A DNA stretch of 64,000 nucleotides from positions 19,718-83,717 of the forward strand of contig JAICWE010000004.1 of the NCBI GenBank assembly GCA_025934955.1, in the 5' to 3' direction. The translations under genes and the position numbers were made by a program. The notes beneath the pieces are model-generated. The model saw only the letters and a program-made list of their open reading frames with translations, had not been told where the DNA came from and ran no database searches. This document shows, piece after piece, positions 7,361 to 15,434 of the stretch; within the stretch, counting starts at the first letter, position 1; each line of letters starts with the position of its first letter. Source of the stretch: Gemmatimonadales bacterium. Its GTDB lineage: Bacteria; Gemmatimonadota; Gemmatimonadetes; Gemmatimonadales; GWC2-71-9.

Positions 7361-9952
7361 CTACCGCTTCGCCACCACGATCAGCGTCACGAGACTCGCC
7401 AGCACCTGCGCCGCCACGCCCAGGATGGTGGGGAGTTGGCTGGGCGGCTGGTTGCCCTCACGCTGCGGCACCGTGACCACCGCGCCGGGCCGCGGATGCG
7501 GCGTGCCGTCGGCCAGCAGGAAGCGCCGTTGCACCGCTTCCTTCCGGCCGTCCGGCTGGGTGACGAAGGTGTGCTCGCGATCGCTCTTCTGAGTGTAGCC
7601 ACCGGCGCCACGCACGTAGAAGTCGAGGTTCTTGCCCGGCACGTAGGCGACGGCGCCCGGCGCGTTCACCGCGCCCCGCACATCCACGACCGGATTGAAC
7701 TCGGGGATGTAGATCGAGTCGCCCGCCGCGAGAATGACGTTGTCACGGTCGTGCGCGTCCTTGAGCACCGCGGGCAGATCGATGCCGACGCGGCCGGTGC
7801 TGTCGCGCGTCCGCACGAACTCGATGCCGCCGGGATACGCCTCGCGGGTGAGTCCGCCGGCGCGCTGGATCAGATCGGCCAGACGGTCGGTCTTGGTGCG
7901 GAGCGCGTACGGGCCGGGATACTTCACCTGGCCGAGGATCTTCACCGTGCGCACCAGCTCGTACTCCGGCTGCCGCAGGATGAGTACGTTGTCGTACGGC
8001 TGCAGCGGCACCTCGGGTGAGCCCGACGCCGGCGCGGGCGGGCCCGGCGGTCCCATGTATTCGCCGGGATGGCCCCGGCTGAAGAGGTAGGTCGAGTCGA
8101 GCGGCACGCGGATGGTCTGCGCCACCTCGCCGTGCGAGCGGTCCTCGGGCACCCGCGCGATCTCCGCTTCCTTCAAGTACGCGTCCTGCGCCAGGCCGTT
8201 GGCGAGCAGCACGGCGTCGCGCACCGTCATTCCCTCGCGATACGGAATGCGGCCGGGGCCGCGCACCGCGCCGGTGATCACCACCCAGCGGTCGGTGCGG
8301 AACGCGGTGCGGGAGAACACGCGGACTTCGTCGCGATCCTGGAGCGTGATGTCGTCGGTCGGACGGCCGGTGGTGTCGGCAAAGGTGGAGCGAAGCTGCA
8401 CCCGGGTCGAGTCGTTGCGCAGTCGCGTGATCAGCACCTGGCCAAGATAGACGTCGGGCCGCACGCCGCCGGCGAGCCGGACCGCATCGCTCAACTTCAT
8501 TCCGGACTGGAAGCCGACCACGCCCGGCGCCCAGACGTTGCCCTCGACCCGCACGAAGCTGCGCACTACGTCGGCGACGCGGAAGACCACGATCGAGTCG
8601 CCCGCCGTGAGCGGCACGGCGGGCACCGTGCCGGCCGCGAACTGGTCGGCGCCGACATCGATCACGATGCGGCCCGCGCCCTCCTCGCCGCCCCGCGGAT
8701 CGGGCGGGACGATGCGATGGATCTGCACCCGCTGGCGCACCGCGCTCGCGGCGAACCCGCCGGCGTCCTGCAGCACGTCCCGCAGCGTCTCGTTTGGCTT
8801 GAGCTGGTAGATGGCCGGGCGCACGACCCGGCCCGCCACCTTGACCTCGGTACCATGCACCGGCACGAAGATCACGTCGCCGCTCTGCAGCCGCTGTTCC
8901 GTGGAGTTGACGCCGCGCAGCAGGTAGTCGTAGAGGTCGAGCGAGTCGACCAGCTTGCCGCCGCGGCGGAGCTGCACCTGGCGAAAGTCGCCCTGCGTCG
9001 TCGGCCCGCCCGCGGCGTAGATGGCGTTGAGCACGGTGCCGGCTGCGGAGACCTGATACGCACCCGGCTGCTGCACCTCGCCGGTGACGTAGACCTGGAG
9101 CGTGCGGATGCGGGTGACCGTGACCTCGAAGTGGGTCCGGGCATTGGGCCCGCGCCGCACGCCGGAGTAGGCCCTTCCCAGGCGGGCGTAGAGCAAGTCC
9201 TCCAGTTGGCCCAGGGTCAGGTTGCTCACGAACAGCTGACCGACCTGCGGAATCAGGATGAAGCCGTCACGCGTCACGTCCAGCGGGTACGCCTGCTCCA
9301 CCTCACCGGTGAGGATGAGCGCCAGCCGGTCTCCCGGGCCGAGACGGTAATTCTCGTCCACCGGTCCGGTCTGGTTGGCCTGGAGCGTCGTCGGCGCGTT
9401 GCTGAACGTGGCGAGGCCGAAGAGCCGGAGCGGGCGCTCGTAGGGCAGGCCGAGGGAATCGGCCCGAAGGGAGTCGCGCAGGATGCGCAGCGAGTCGGCC
9501 TGCTCGGCGGCCTCGCGGCGGAGCGCGCGATGCAGCTCGAGCGACTGGAGATCGGTCTGCGAGCTCGGGCCGACGGCGCCGATCGAGTCCTCCTGGCTGA
9601 TCAGGCCGAGCTGCCGCGCCGCAGTCACGGCGCGTTCGCTATCGCCGGCGGTCGCGGTGCCGGTGCCGGCGGTGCCGCTCATGTAGGGATCGAGCAGATC
9701 CTCCGGATAACCGAGCGAACGGAGCCGATCGTGGATCTGGTCCGGCGTCAGTCCCGACGCGCCGATGCGCGCCTGAAGCTGCGCGACGAGGTCGGGGCGG
9801 CTCTGGAGCAGCTGCCGAGCCTGATCCGGCGTCGGCGCCGTTCCGCCGGTGCCGAGGGGGATCTGGGCGGCGGCCGGACGTGCGAGCAGCACGAGCCCGG
9901 CCGCGAGCACGGCGCGACGGACGTAACGTCCGGCCATTTCGATGATTGGCAT
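7361..9952 (-). CDS. Large SLBB-domain polysaccharide export protein (Wza-like)
   Basis: Outer-membrane or periplasm-spanning export protein of 863 residues, more than twice the length of E. coli Wza. It has a signal peptide (basic start, hydrophobic core, cut after ARPAAAQ), a Poly_export domain around residues 195-265 beginning YRLGPGDRL, then several successive SLBB-type repeats marked by recurring V-G-X-V-X-X-P-G-X-Y turns (VTGEVQQPGAY, VAGRVVRPAIY, VEGNVWAPGV, ITGAVRGPGRI, ILGQVKYPGPY, VRGAVNAPGAV). A C-terminal hydrophobic helix precedes VAKR. A second in-frame ATG six codons in is possible. Neighbouring glycosyltransferases support a role in polysaccharide secretion. Confidence 0.88.
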   Translation of the reverse strand: MPIIEMAGRYVRRAVLAAGLVLLARPAAAQIPLGTGGTAPTPDQARQLLQSRPDLVAQLQARIGASGLTPDQIHDRLRSLGYPEDLLDPYMSGTAGTGTATAGDSERAVTAARQLGLISQEDSIGAVGPSSQTDLQSLELHRALRREAAEQADSLRILRDSLRADSLGLPYERPLRLFGLATFSNAPTTLQANQTGPVDENYRLGPGDRLALILTGEVEQAYPLDVTRDGFILIPQVGQLFVSNLTLGQLEDLLYARLGRAYSGVRRGPNARTHFEVTVTRIRTLQVYVTGEVQQPGAYQVSAAGTVLNAIYAAGGPTTQGDFRQVQLRRGGKLVDSLDLYDYLLRGVNSTEQRLQSGDVIFVPVHGTEVKVAGRVVRPAIYQLKPNETLRDVLQDAGGFAASAVRQRVQIHRIVPPDPRGGEEGAGRIVIDVGADQFAAGTVPAVPLTAGDSIVVFRVADVVRSFVRVEGNVWAPGVVGFQSGMKLSDAVRLAGGVRPDVYLGQVLITRLRNDSTRVQLRSTFADTTGRPTDDITLQDRDEVRVFSRTAFRTDRWVVITGAVRGPGRIPYREGMTVRDAVLLANGLAQDAYLKEAEIARVPEDRSHGEVAQTIRVPLDSTYLFSRGHPGEYMGPPGPPAPASGSPEVPLQPYDNVLILRQPEYELVRTVKILGQVKYPGPYALRTKTDRLADLIQRAGGLTREAYPGGIEFVRTRDSTGRVGIDLPAVLKDAHDRDNVILAAGDSIYIPEFNPVVDVRGAVNAPGAVAYVPGKNLDFYVRGAGGYTQKSDREHTFVTQPDGRKEAVQRRFLLADGTPHPRPGAVVTVPQREGNQPPSQLPTILGVAAQVLASLVTLIVVAKR

Positions 9953-9985
9953 GCGGGCTGTAATTTGACCGCCGACGGGCGCAAG

Positions 9986-11098
9986 TCAATCGAGCGTCGC
10001 GGTCACCCGGCGCCAGAAGGCGAGCGTTTCGCGGGCGACGGCGCCCTCGGAGAACACCTCCAGCACGCGGCGGCGCCCGGCCGCACCGAGTTCGTCCCGC
10101 AGCGACGCGTCGTCGGCGAGGCGCTGGAGCGCGTCGGCCAGGGCGGCGGGGTCATCCTCCGGCACCACGATGCCGGCGTCGCCGATCACATCCGGAAGGG
10201 CGCCCGACGCGCTGCCGACCGCGGGCACCGCATGTCCCATTGCCTCGAGCAGCGCGCCGCCCACCGGCTCGACCCAGCGCGGCGTGGTGCGGGCCGGCAG
10301 CACCGCGCAGTCCAGGCGCGGCCAGATCTCCTGCAGGTCGCGCCGCGGAATGCCGCCGAGCCAGCGCACCCGCGCTGCGGTGCCGAGCCGCTCGGCGAGC
10401 GCCTCGAGCTCCTCCTGCGCCGGGCCGGTGCCGGCGACGGTGATGCTCCAGCGGCCGGTGAGCTTCACCGCCGCGCGAAGGACGATGTCGAGGCCCCGCT
10501 CCGGCACCAGCCGTCCCACGAAACCGATGGCGAACTCCTCGTGCTCCCGCCGCAGGGGCGCGGGCGGGGGCACGACGCCGTGCTGCGGCACCACCGCGTT
10601 AGGCACCTCGGCCCGGTGCCGGAGTACCAGGGCCAGTGCCAGCCGGTTGATGCCGATGATGCCGCGGGCCTGCCGGAGGACCCGGCCGCGGCGGACGCGC
10701 TCGCCGAGGGTGTAGGGACGGCCGACGCTCTCGGTCGCCACCAGCACGAGCGGCAGGCCCGCGCGACGCGCGATGGCGGCGGTCGTGGCGGCGGCGGGCG
10801 AGCCGGGCTGCTCCTCGAGCTGGATCACGTCGGGGCGGAATTCGCCGACGAGGCGCCTGAGCGGGCCGGCCTTCCAGCGGAGCAGCGCCGGCTGGTCGAG
10901 CGGACCGCGCACCGGACTCGGCGCGACGCGGCCGCCGCCATCATCAGCCCAGGCGACGGGGACCGGCGCCGCGCCGGGACCGGCAAGCACGCGGTCCGGC
11001 ACGGCAACGGCGAGGGTGCAGCCGAGGCCGCCGAGCGCACGGAGCTTCCCGCGATTGGCGGCGTGGGCGGCGGCGTGCGAGACGATGAGCGCGCGCAT
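9986..11098 (-). CDS. GT4-family glycosyltransferase
   Basis: GT-B glycosyltransferase of 370 residues, transcribed toward the SLBB gene 33 bases away. The start MRALIVSH at 11098 is chosen because it begins the first Rossmann strand; longer readings add a low-complexity tail. Motifs: GFVGRLVPERGLD in the donor domain, VLPARTTPRWVEPVGGALLEAMGHAVP as the EX7E region, although the first acidic position reads E-P-V-G-G-A-L-L-E. The C-terminal helix region is intact. Divergent from the next glycosyltransferase across 110 bases, so both may share a control region. Confidence 0.85.
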   Translation of the reverse strand: MRALIVSHAAAHAANRGKLRALGGLGCTLAVAVPDRVLAGPGAAPVPVAWADDGGGRVAPSPVRGPLDQPALLRWKAGPLRRLVGEFRPDVIQLEEQPGSPAAATTAAIARRAGLPLVLVATESVGRPYTLGERVRRGRVLRQARGIIGINRLALALVLRHRAEVPNAVVPQHGVVPPPAPLRREHEEFAIGFVGRLVPERGLDIVLRAAVKLTGRWSITVAGTGPAQEELEALAERLGTAARVRWLGGIPRRDLQEIWPRLDCAVLPARTTPRWVEPVGGALLEAMGHAVPAVGSASGALPDVIGDAGIVVPEDDPAALADALQRLADDASLRDELGAAGRRRVLEVFSEGAVARETLAFWRRVTATLD

Positions 11099-11169
11099 GG
11101 GCGCGAAAGATGGAAGGGCGGGGTCACCGGCGCGAGGGCGCACCGGTGCCCGGGCGCGCCGTACGCCGA

Positions 11170-11198
11170 TTGACACCGCCATCGGCGCGGAGTGATCC
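11170..11198 (+). promoter_or_regulatory. Candidate promoter of the rightward glycosyltransferase
   Basis: A consensus -35 TTGACA at 11170-11175 is followed after 17 bases by TGATCC at 11193-11198, a weak -10. The ATG is at 11209. It lies in the 110-base gap between divergent glycosyltransferases. The -35 is good, the -10 is not, so this is only a candidate. Confidence 0.35.
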
Positions 11199-11208
11199 TT
11201 CCGCACCC

Positions 11209-12285
11209 ATGCGCATCCTCCACCTCGCGAAGTACTACTGGCCCCGCTCGGGCGGCATGGAACGCGTCGTCCAGAGCCTCGCCGAAGGCGCGGCCAACCT
11301 CGGCCACGAGGTCGAGGTGGTCGCGGTGCAGTCGGTCGGCAAGCGGCGCGAGGCGGGGCGGCGGCGGGCGTCGGTCACCCGGGCGTTCTCGTTCGGCGCG
11401 CTGGGCTCGCAGGAGATCGCACCGGGCTACATCGCGGCGGCGTGGAAGCGGGCCGACGTCATCCACGTGCATCACCCGCATCCGCTCGCCGACATCGCGA
11501 CCATCCTGCGCGCGGGACGAACGCCGTTCGTGGTCACCCAGCACGCCGACGCCAAGCGCAGCATCTACCATCCGATTGCGCGGATGGTGCTGGCGCGGGC
11601 GCGCGCCGTCGTGGTGCCGAGCCGCGCGCACCTGGCGCTGTCGCAGGAGATGCGCGGCTTCGAGACCAAGGCGGAGATCATCCCGTTCGGCATAGACGAG
11701 AGCCGCTGGGACATCGTGCCGCCGACACCGCCGGGCGCACCGCCGCGGGCGCTGTTCATCGGACGGCTGGCGCCGTTCAAGGGCGTGGACATCCTGCTCC
11801 GCGCGCTCGAGCGGGTGCCGGACCTCCGGCTCGACATCGTCGGCTCCGGACCGGAAGGGCCGCGGCTCCGCACGCTGGCCCAGGCCCTCGCGGTGGCCGA
11901 CCGGGTGAAGTGGTGGGGCGAGTATCCGGATGAAGACCTGCCGCGCCGAATGGCCGACGCGGACTTCCTGGTGCTGCCGTCGGTGACGATCGAGGAGATG
12001 TTCGGCCTGGTGGTGCTGGAGGCGATGGCGGCGGGGCGGCCGGTGATCACGACGGCGGTGCCGACGGCGGTGCGGGAGGTGAACGCGCCGGGTGTGACCG
12101 GACTCGAGGTGCCGCTGCGGGACGTGGGCGCGTTGGCGCAGGCGCTGGAGACGCTCTCCCACGACGCGGCACTGCGCGAACGGATGGGCGCCGCGGGGCG
12201 GCAGCGGGTGAACGAGCGGTTCACCCAGGCGCAGATGGCGGAGAAGCACATCGCGCTGTATGAGCGCGTCTGCGTACAATTCTAG
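11209..12285 (+). CDS. GT4-family glycosyltransferase
   Basis: GT-B glycosyltransferase of 358 residues starting MRILHLAKYYWPRSGGMERV, the classic GT4 N-terminus with the glycine-rich GGMER loop. The donor domain has FIGRLAPFKGVD, then VGSGPEG and EEMFGLVVLEAMAAGRPVI, a clean EX7E motif. It closes the polysaccharide locus before the tRNA. The final codons (VQF and stop) contain a TACAAT that may be the tRNA -10 box. Sugar specificity cannot be read from sequence. Confidence 0.9.
   Translation: MRILHLAKYYWPRSGGMERVVQSLAEGAANLGHEVEVVAVQSVGKRREAGRRRASVTRAFSFGALGSQEIAPGYIAAAWKRADVIHVHHPHPLADIATILRAGRTPFVVTQHADAKRSIYHPIARMVLARARAVVVPSRAHLALSQEMRGFETKAEIIPFGIDESRWDIVPPTPPGAPPRALFIGRLAPFKGVDILLRALERVPDLRLDIVGSGPEGPRLRTLAQALAVADRVKWWGEYPDEDLPRRMADADFLVLPSVTIEEMFGLVVLEAMAAGRPVITTAVPTAVREVNAPGVTGLEVPLRDVGALAQALETLSHDAALRERMGAAGRQRVNERFTQAQMAEKHIALYERVCVQF
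12275..12280 (+). promoter_or_regulatory. Possible -10 box of tRNA-Ile2
   Basis: TACAAT, 17 bases before the tRNA and inside the last codons of the glycosyltransferase gene. The same hexamer lies at the expected place before tRNA-Val at 17533. No convincing -35 is found 16-18 bases upstream. Confidence 0.35.
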
Positions 12286-12297
12286 GCGAGTGGAGTC

Positions 12298-12371
12298 GGC
12301 CCCTTAGCTTAGCTGGTTAAAGCGCCGGACTCATAATCCGAGGATCGTGGGTTCAAGTCCCACAGGGGCCA
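12298..12371 (+). tRNA. tRNA-Ile2 (anticodon CAU, lysidine type)
   Basis: A full cloverleaf: acceptor GGCCCCT pairs with AGGGGCC, D-arm GCTT..., anticodon loop CTCATAA, T-arm GTGGG-TTCAAGT-CCCAC, discriminator A. The 3' CCA is not encoded. A CAU anticodon could mean Met, but the acceptor stem and the start GGCCCCTTAGCT match what I recall of bacterial isoleucine tRNA with CAU (E. coli ileX type), not elongator or initiator Met. If so its C34 is modified by TilS so that it reads AUA. tilS is not in this window. Confidence 0.8.
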
Positions 12372-12425
12372 CTGTCGGCGTGCTCCGGCCGTCCGGAACG
12401 GCGCGGCCTTGACCCGGCCGCCGTG

Positions 12426-12445
12426 GTGCAACATGTTTGTTGCAC
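12426..12445. promoter_or_regulatory. Palindromic operator of the toxin-antitoxin module
   Basis: GTGCAACA at 12426-12433 and TGTTGCAC at 12438-12445 are exact inverted repeats separated by TGTT. The site ends 18 bases before the antitoxin ATG and overlaps the expected promoter area. Xre/ParS antitoxins usually repress their own operon, so this is the likely autoregulatory operator. Confidence 0.6.
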
Positions 12446-12463
12446 GCTGTCCGGGAGGCGGTG

Positions 12464-12826
12464 ATGGGCGCGTATCCGCATTCGAAGGCACGCCGCTCCG
12501 CGGTGGCGGAAGCAAGCGTGGACGCCGGCGAAGTCGCGTTCGGCAGCCGCGCGGCGCTCGCCGCGTGGGTCGGCACGCATCGGAGCCAGATCACCCGCGC
12601 GGCCCAGGGCCAGGAGCTGGGCGGCGAGGAAGGGTGGCGGCTCTCGAGTCTCGCGGCGGTGGTGACGGCACTGCTGGCGATCTACGAGCCGGAGGCGGTG
12701 CCGGGCTGGCTGCACGGCAGCAACCCGCACCTGAACGATCGCCGGCCGCTCGACGTCCTGGCCCGCGGTGACCTCGCCGCGGTCATGGCCGCAGTACAGG
12801 CGGCCCGCACGGGCGGGTACGCCTGA
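12464..12826 (+). CDS. Xre/MbcA/ParS-type antitoxin
   Basis: Antitoxin of 120 residues expected to bind and neutralise the RES protein encoded next. The middle (about residues 28-75) looks like a degenerate helix-turn-helix (RAALAAWVGTHRSQITRAAQG), and the C-terminal third is the MbcA/ParS toxin-binding domain: PEAVPGWLHGSNPHLNDRRPLDVLARGD, with the conserved W, N and P-L-D-X-L. The ATG at 12464 has GGGAGG five bases upstream and is preferred over TTG codons at 12437/12440. A palindromic operator lies just before it. Its TGA forms CTGA with a possible CTG start of the toxin. Confidence 0.82.
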   Translation: MGAYPHSKARRSAVAEASVDAGEVAFGSRAALAAWVGTHRSQITRAAQGQELGGEEGWRLSSLAAVVTALLAIYEPEAVPGWLHGSNPHLNDRRPLDVLARGDLAAVMAAVQAARTGGYA

Positions 12827-13449
12827 GCGCTGCGGCGCCGAGAGCGCCGGCGGTTCCGCCGCGCACCACGTGGCGCTGCTTTCCGTGGGATCCGCGTGCG
12901 GCGGCCGGCGCACCGCACTCAGCCTCCTTTCTCGTTCGTGGTCAGACCGTGGGCCGCTTCGATCTCCACGATCGCCCGCCGGTCCGCTATCTCGCCGACT
13001 CGGCCGACCATGCCGTCGCGGAAGTGCTGAGCCCGTTCCGCGGCACCACCTTCCGTCCCGCGTACCTCCGGCAGAGCGGGCAGCAGCTCGCGCTGGTCGC
13101 GGTCACGCTGGCATCGTCGCTGGTCGCTCGCATTCCGGACTGCACCGATCCCGCCGTCCTCGCCGAGCTCGAGCTGCGGCCCGACGAGCTGGCGCATCAT
13201 GACCGCACGCTCACTCAGGCCATCGCCCGCCGGCTCCATGCACGCGGCGGCGCGGCCGGCGCGCTCGCCGGCCTCCGCTGGTGGTCCGCACTCACGGGGG
13301 CGTGGCATACGACCGTGATCTTCACCGATCGGGAACGCGCGCGCGAGGTCGCCTTCGGAGCTCCCCGTCACCTCGAGCCCGATGACGATGCGGTCATCCG
13401 GGCTCTGGTCGTGCTCGGGATCCGCTCGCCGACTCGGCCGGGCGCCTGA
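12823..13449 (+). CDS. RES-domain toxin (NAD+-depleting family)
   Basis: Partner toxin of the Xre/ParS protein. RES toxins such as MbcT degrade NAD+; that activity is known for the family, not shown here. The conserved RES block begins TWRCFPW near codon 12868 and runs through VGRFDLHDRPPVRYLADS and HAVAEVL. The first canonical start, a GTG at 12949, would cut off this block, including the Arg of WR. Upstream in the same frame there is no ATG, GTG or TTG before a stop at 12769. A CTG at 12823 overlaps the antitoxin TGA and gives 208 residues, a normal size, so it is taken as the start. Confidence 0.75.
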   Translation: MSAAAPRAPAVPPRTTWRCFPWDPRAAAGAPHSASFLVRGQTVGRFDLHDRPPVRYLADSADHAVAEVLSPFRGTTFRPAYLRQSGQQLALVAVTLASSLVARIPDCTDPAVLAELELRPDELAHHDRTLTQAIARRLHARGGAAGALAGLRWWSALTGAWHTTVIFTDRERAREVAFGAPRHLEPDDDAVIRALVVLGIRSPTRPGA

Positions 13450-13453
13450 GCCG

Positions 13454-14971
13454 ATGCTCCGCGTCACCTTCCTTTCCGGTCCCCGGCGCGGCGAGGTGCT
13501 CGCGCTGCCCGGCGAGCTCACCCGCATCGGACGCGCGGCGCACTGCGAGCTCCGGTTCGGGGCCGACGCGAGCGTCGTCTCCAGCCACCACGCGCACATC
13601 GCCCGGAGCGACGCCGGGTATCTGCTGGTCGATGCGGGCTCGACCAACGGCACGACGGTGAATGGCTCGGTCGTCCTCCAGCAGCCGCTCCGGCCGGGCG
13701 ACCGCATTCGCTTCGGGCTGCCGGACGGGCCCGAGGTACAGGTGGATTTCACTCTCTTGCCCGCGGCGGCCGGCACTACGCCACCGACGCGGCGGGCGCT
13801 TCCGGCGCTGCTGGATGCAGCGGAGCCCGCCGCCGCCGGCCCGGGTGCATCGAGTGCCGCCGCTCCGCACACGCCGCGCGACTCGACCGCCGCCAGGCTG
13901 ACCGATCTCGTCATGCGGCGCATCACCGACGACGAGGGCCGCATCCGCGCACCGGCGCTGCGGCTGTCGGTGCTGACCGGCGTCATCAGCGGCACGGTGC
14001 ACGAGGCGGCGGAGATGATCCGACTGCGCACCCGGCGGCGCTGGGTCGGCGTGGTCCTGTCCGTTGCCGGCATCGCGGCGGTGGTGACGGTGACACTCGG
14101 CGGGGTGATTTACCGGCAGCACCGCCGGATGACCGGACTCCTCGGTGAGAAGGCGCGCATCGACGGCGAGATCGTGCGCGTCGAGCAGACGATGCAACGC
14201 GAGTCGGATCCGGCGCGGCTCGCATCGCTCGAAGCAACGCTCACCGCGCTCACCGGCAGTGCGCAGCAGACCGTGGCGCGGCTCGGTCGGCGCGACAGCG
14301 CGGCCGCGGCGAGTGGTGGCGACGAGCTGGATCGCGAGCTGCGCGCGATCCTCACGAAGTTCGACGCCAGCACCTACGCCATCCCACCGATCTTCCGCGA
14401 GCGGGTGCAGTATCACATCGACGAGCTGACGCGCACCGGCGGCGCGCGCACACTGCTGGCGCGGCGGCGGCAGTTCTGGCCGATGATCACACGCGAATTC
14501 GCCGCGCACGGGCTGCCGGAGGAGATGGCATACATCGCATGGAACGAATCGCAGTTCGACCCCAACGCCGAGAGCGACGCCGGCGCGCGCGGGATGTGGC
14601 AGATGACGGCCTCCACCGCGCAGGCCCTCGGCCTGCGGGTGGATGCGCTGGTGGACGAGCGGATCGATCCGGAGAAGCAGACCCGCGCCGCCGCGCGGCA
14701 CCTGGCGAACCTGCTGGGCGAATTCGGTGAGGAGTCGTTCATGCTCGCGATGGCGAGCTACAACCGGGGGGAGGAAGGCGTGCGGCGCGTGTTGCGCGAG
14801 GTGGCGCAGGAGCCGGGCGGGTTCCGGAAGGAGAAGCGCGACTTCTGGCATCTCTATCGGCTCAAGAAGCTGCCGGAGGAGACGCGCGAGTACGTGCCGA
14901 AGGTGCTGGCGGCCGCGATCGTGTCGGCGCACCCGGAGCGCTACGGGGCGGCGGCGGCGCCGCCCCGTTAG
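13454..14971 (+). CDS. FHA - transmembrane - lytic transglycosylase (SLT) fusion protein
   Basis: A 505-residue protein joining a phosphothreonine-reading domain to a peptidoglycan-cutting domain. Residues 1-105 form an FHA domain (RIGRAAHCELRF, SSHHAHI, DAGSTNGTTVNG). A linker is followed by one membrane helix at about 197-216, a short coiled coil, and a C-terminal SLT domain with WNESQFDP (catalytic Glu near residue 365), GARGMWQMT and ASYNRG. Topology would place FHA in the cytoplasm and SLT in the periplasm. This suggests that kinase signalling could steer wall turnover. A heptamer GTTAGGC overlaps its stop codon. It ends four bases from osmC on the other strand. Confidence 0.9.
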   Translation: MLRVTFLSGPRRGEVLALPGELTRIGRAAHCELRFGADASVVSSHHAHIARSDAGYLLVDAGSTNGTTVNGSVVLQQPLRPGDRIRFGLPDGPEVQVDFTLLPAAAGTTPPTRRALPALLDAAEPAAAGPGASSAAAPHTPRDSTAARLTDLVMRRITDDEGRIRAPALRLSVLTGVISGTVHEAAEMIRLRTRRRWVGVVLSVAGIAAVVTVTLGGVIYRQHRRMTGLLGEKARIDGEIVRVEQTMQRESDPARLASLEATLTALTGSAQQTVARLGRRDSAAAASGGDELDRELRAILTKFDASTYAIPPIFRERVQYHIDELTRTGGARTLLARRRQFWPMITREFAAHGLPEEMAYIAWNESQFDPNAESDAGARGMWQMTASTAQALGLRVDALVDERIDPEKQTRAAARHLANLLGEFGEESFMLAMASYNRGEEGVRRVLREVAQEPGGFRKEKRDFWHLYRLKKLPEETREYVPKVLAAAIVSAHPERYGAAAAPPR

Positions 14972-14975
14972 GCGC

Positions 14976-15407
14976 TCAGCTCTCGAGGCGGGCGTCGAGC
15001 TGCATGGGGACGTTGTTCATGAGCGCCTGTGATACCGGACAGCCCTTCTTGGCATTCTCGGCGGCCGTGGCGAAGGCGGCCTGATCGAGGCCCTTCACGA
15101 CGCCGCGCACCTCCAGCTTCATGCCGGTGATCCGGAATCCGTCGCCGATCTTCTCGATGGTGCACGCCGCGCTGGTGGCGATTCTCGTCGGCGGCGTGCC
15201 GGCCGCTTCGAGGCCCGCCGAGAGCGCCATGCTGAGACACGAGGCGTGCGCCGCCGCGATGAGCTCCTCGGGATTGGTACCGGGCGCGCCCTCGAAGCGG
15301 GTGCGGAACGAGTAGTCGCCGCCGATCGCGCCCGACGCGCCCTTGAAGCTCCCCTTGCCGCCACGCAGTCCGCCTTCCCACACCGCACTCGCCTTGCTCG
15401 TCGCCAT
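14976..15407 (-). CDS. OsmC/Ohr-type peroxidase
   Basis: Thiol-dependent peroxidase of 143 residues that reduces organic hydroperoxides. Both family cysteines are present: the one in AAAHASCLSMAL and the one in KKGCPVSQALMN, together with the N-terminal Gly-rich strand and EELIAAAHA. An AGGAG Shine-Dalgarno lies just before the ATG at 15407. It is 27 bases downstream of the Rrf2 regulator on the same strand, so the two are probably one transcript and OsmC is likely under redox control. Stop is tail to tail with the SLT gene. Confidence 0.9.
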   Translation of the reverse strand: MATSKASAVWEGGLRGGKGSFKGASGAIGGDYSFRTRFEGAPGTNPEELIAAAHASCLSMALSAGLEAAGTPPTRIATSAACTIEKIGDGFRITGMKLEVRGVVKGLDQAAFATAAENAKKGCPVSQALMNNVPMQLDARLES

Positions 15408-15434
15408 CGGATCGCTCCTGTGAGGGTTCGGTTT

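Noticed and set aside
8069..11173. A 1034-codon open frame on the + strand opposite the SLBB and GT4 genes
   Set aside because: It mirrors two clear minus-strand genes; high G+C makes long antisense frames common. Its composition is His/Arg-rich with no recognisable domain.
12298..15407. Genomic island inserted at tRNA-Ile2
   Set aside because: No integrase is coded and I find no second copy of the tRNA 3' end downstream; codon use of the toxin-antitoxin genes is like the neighbours.
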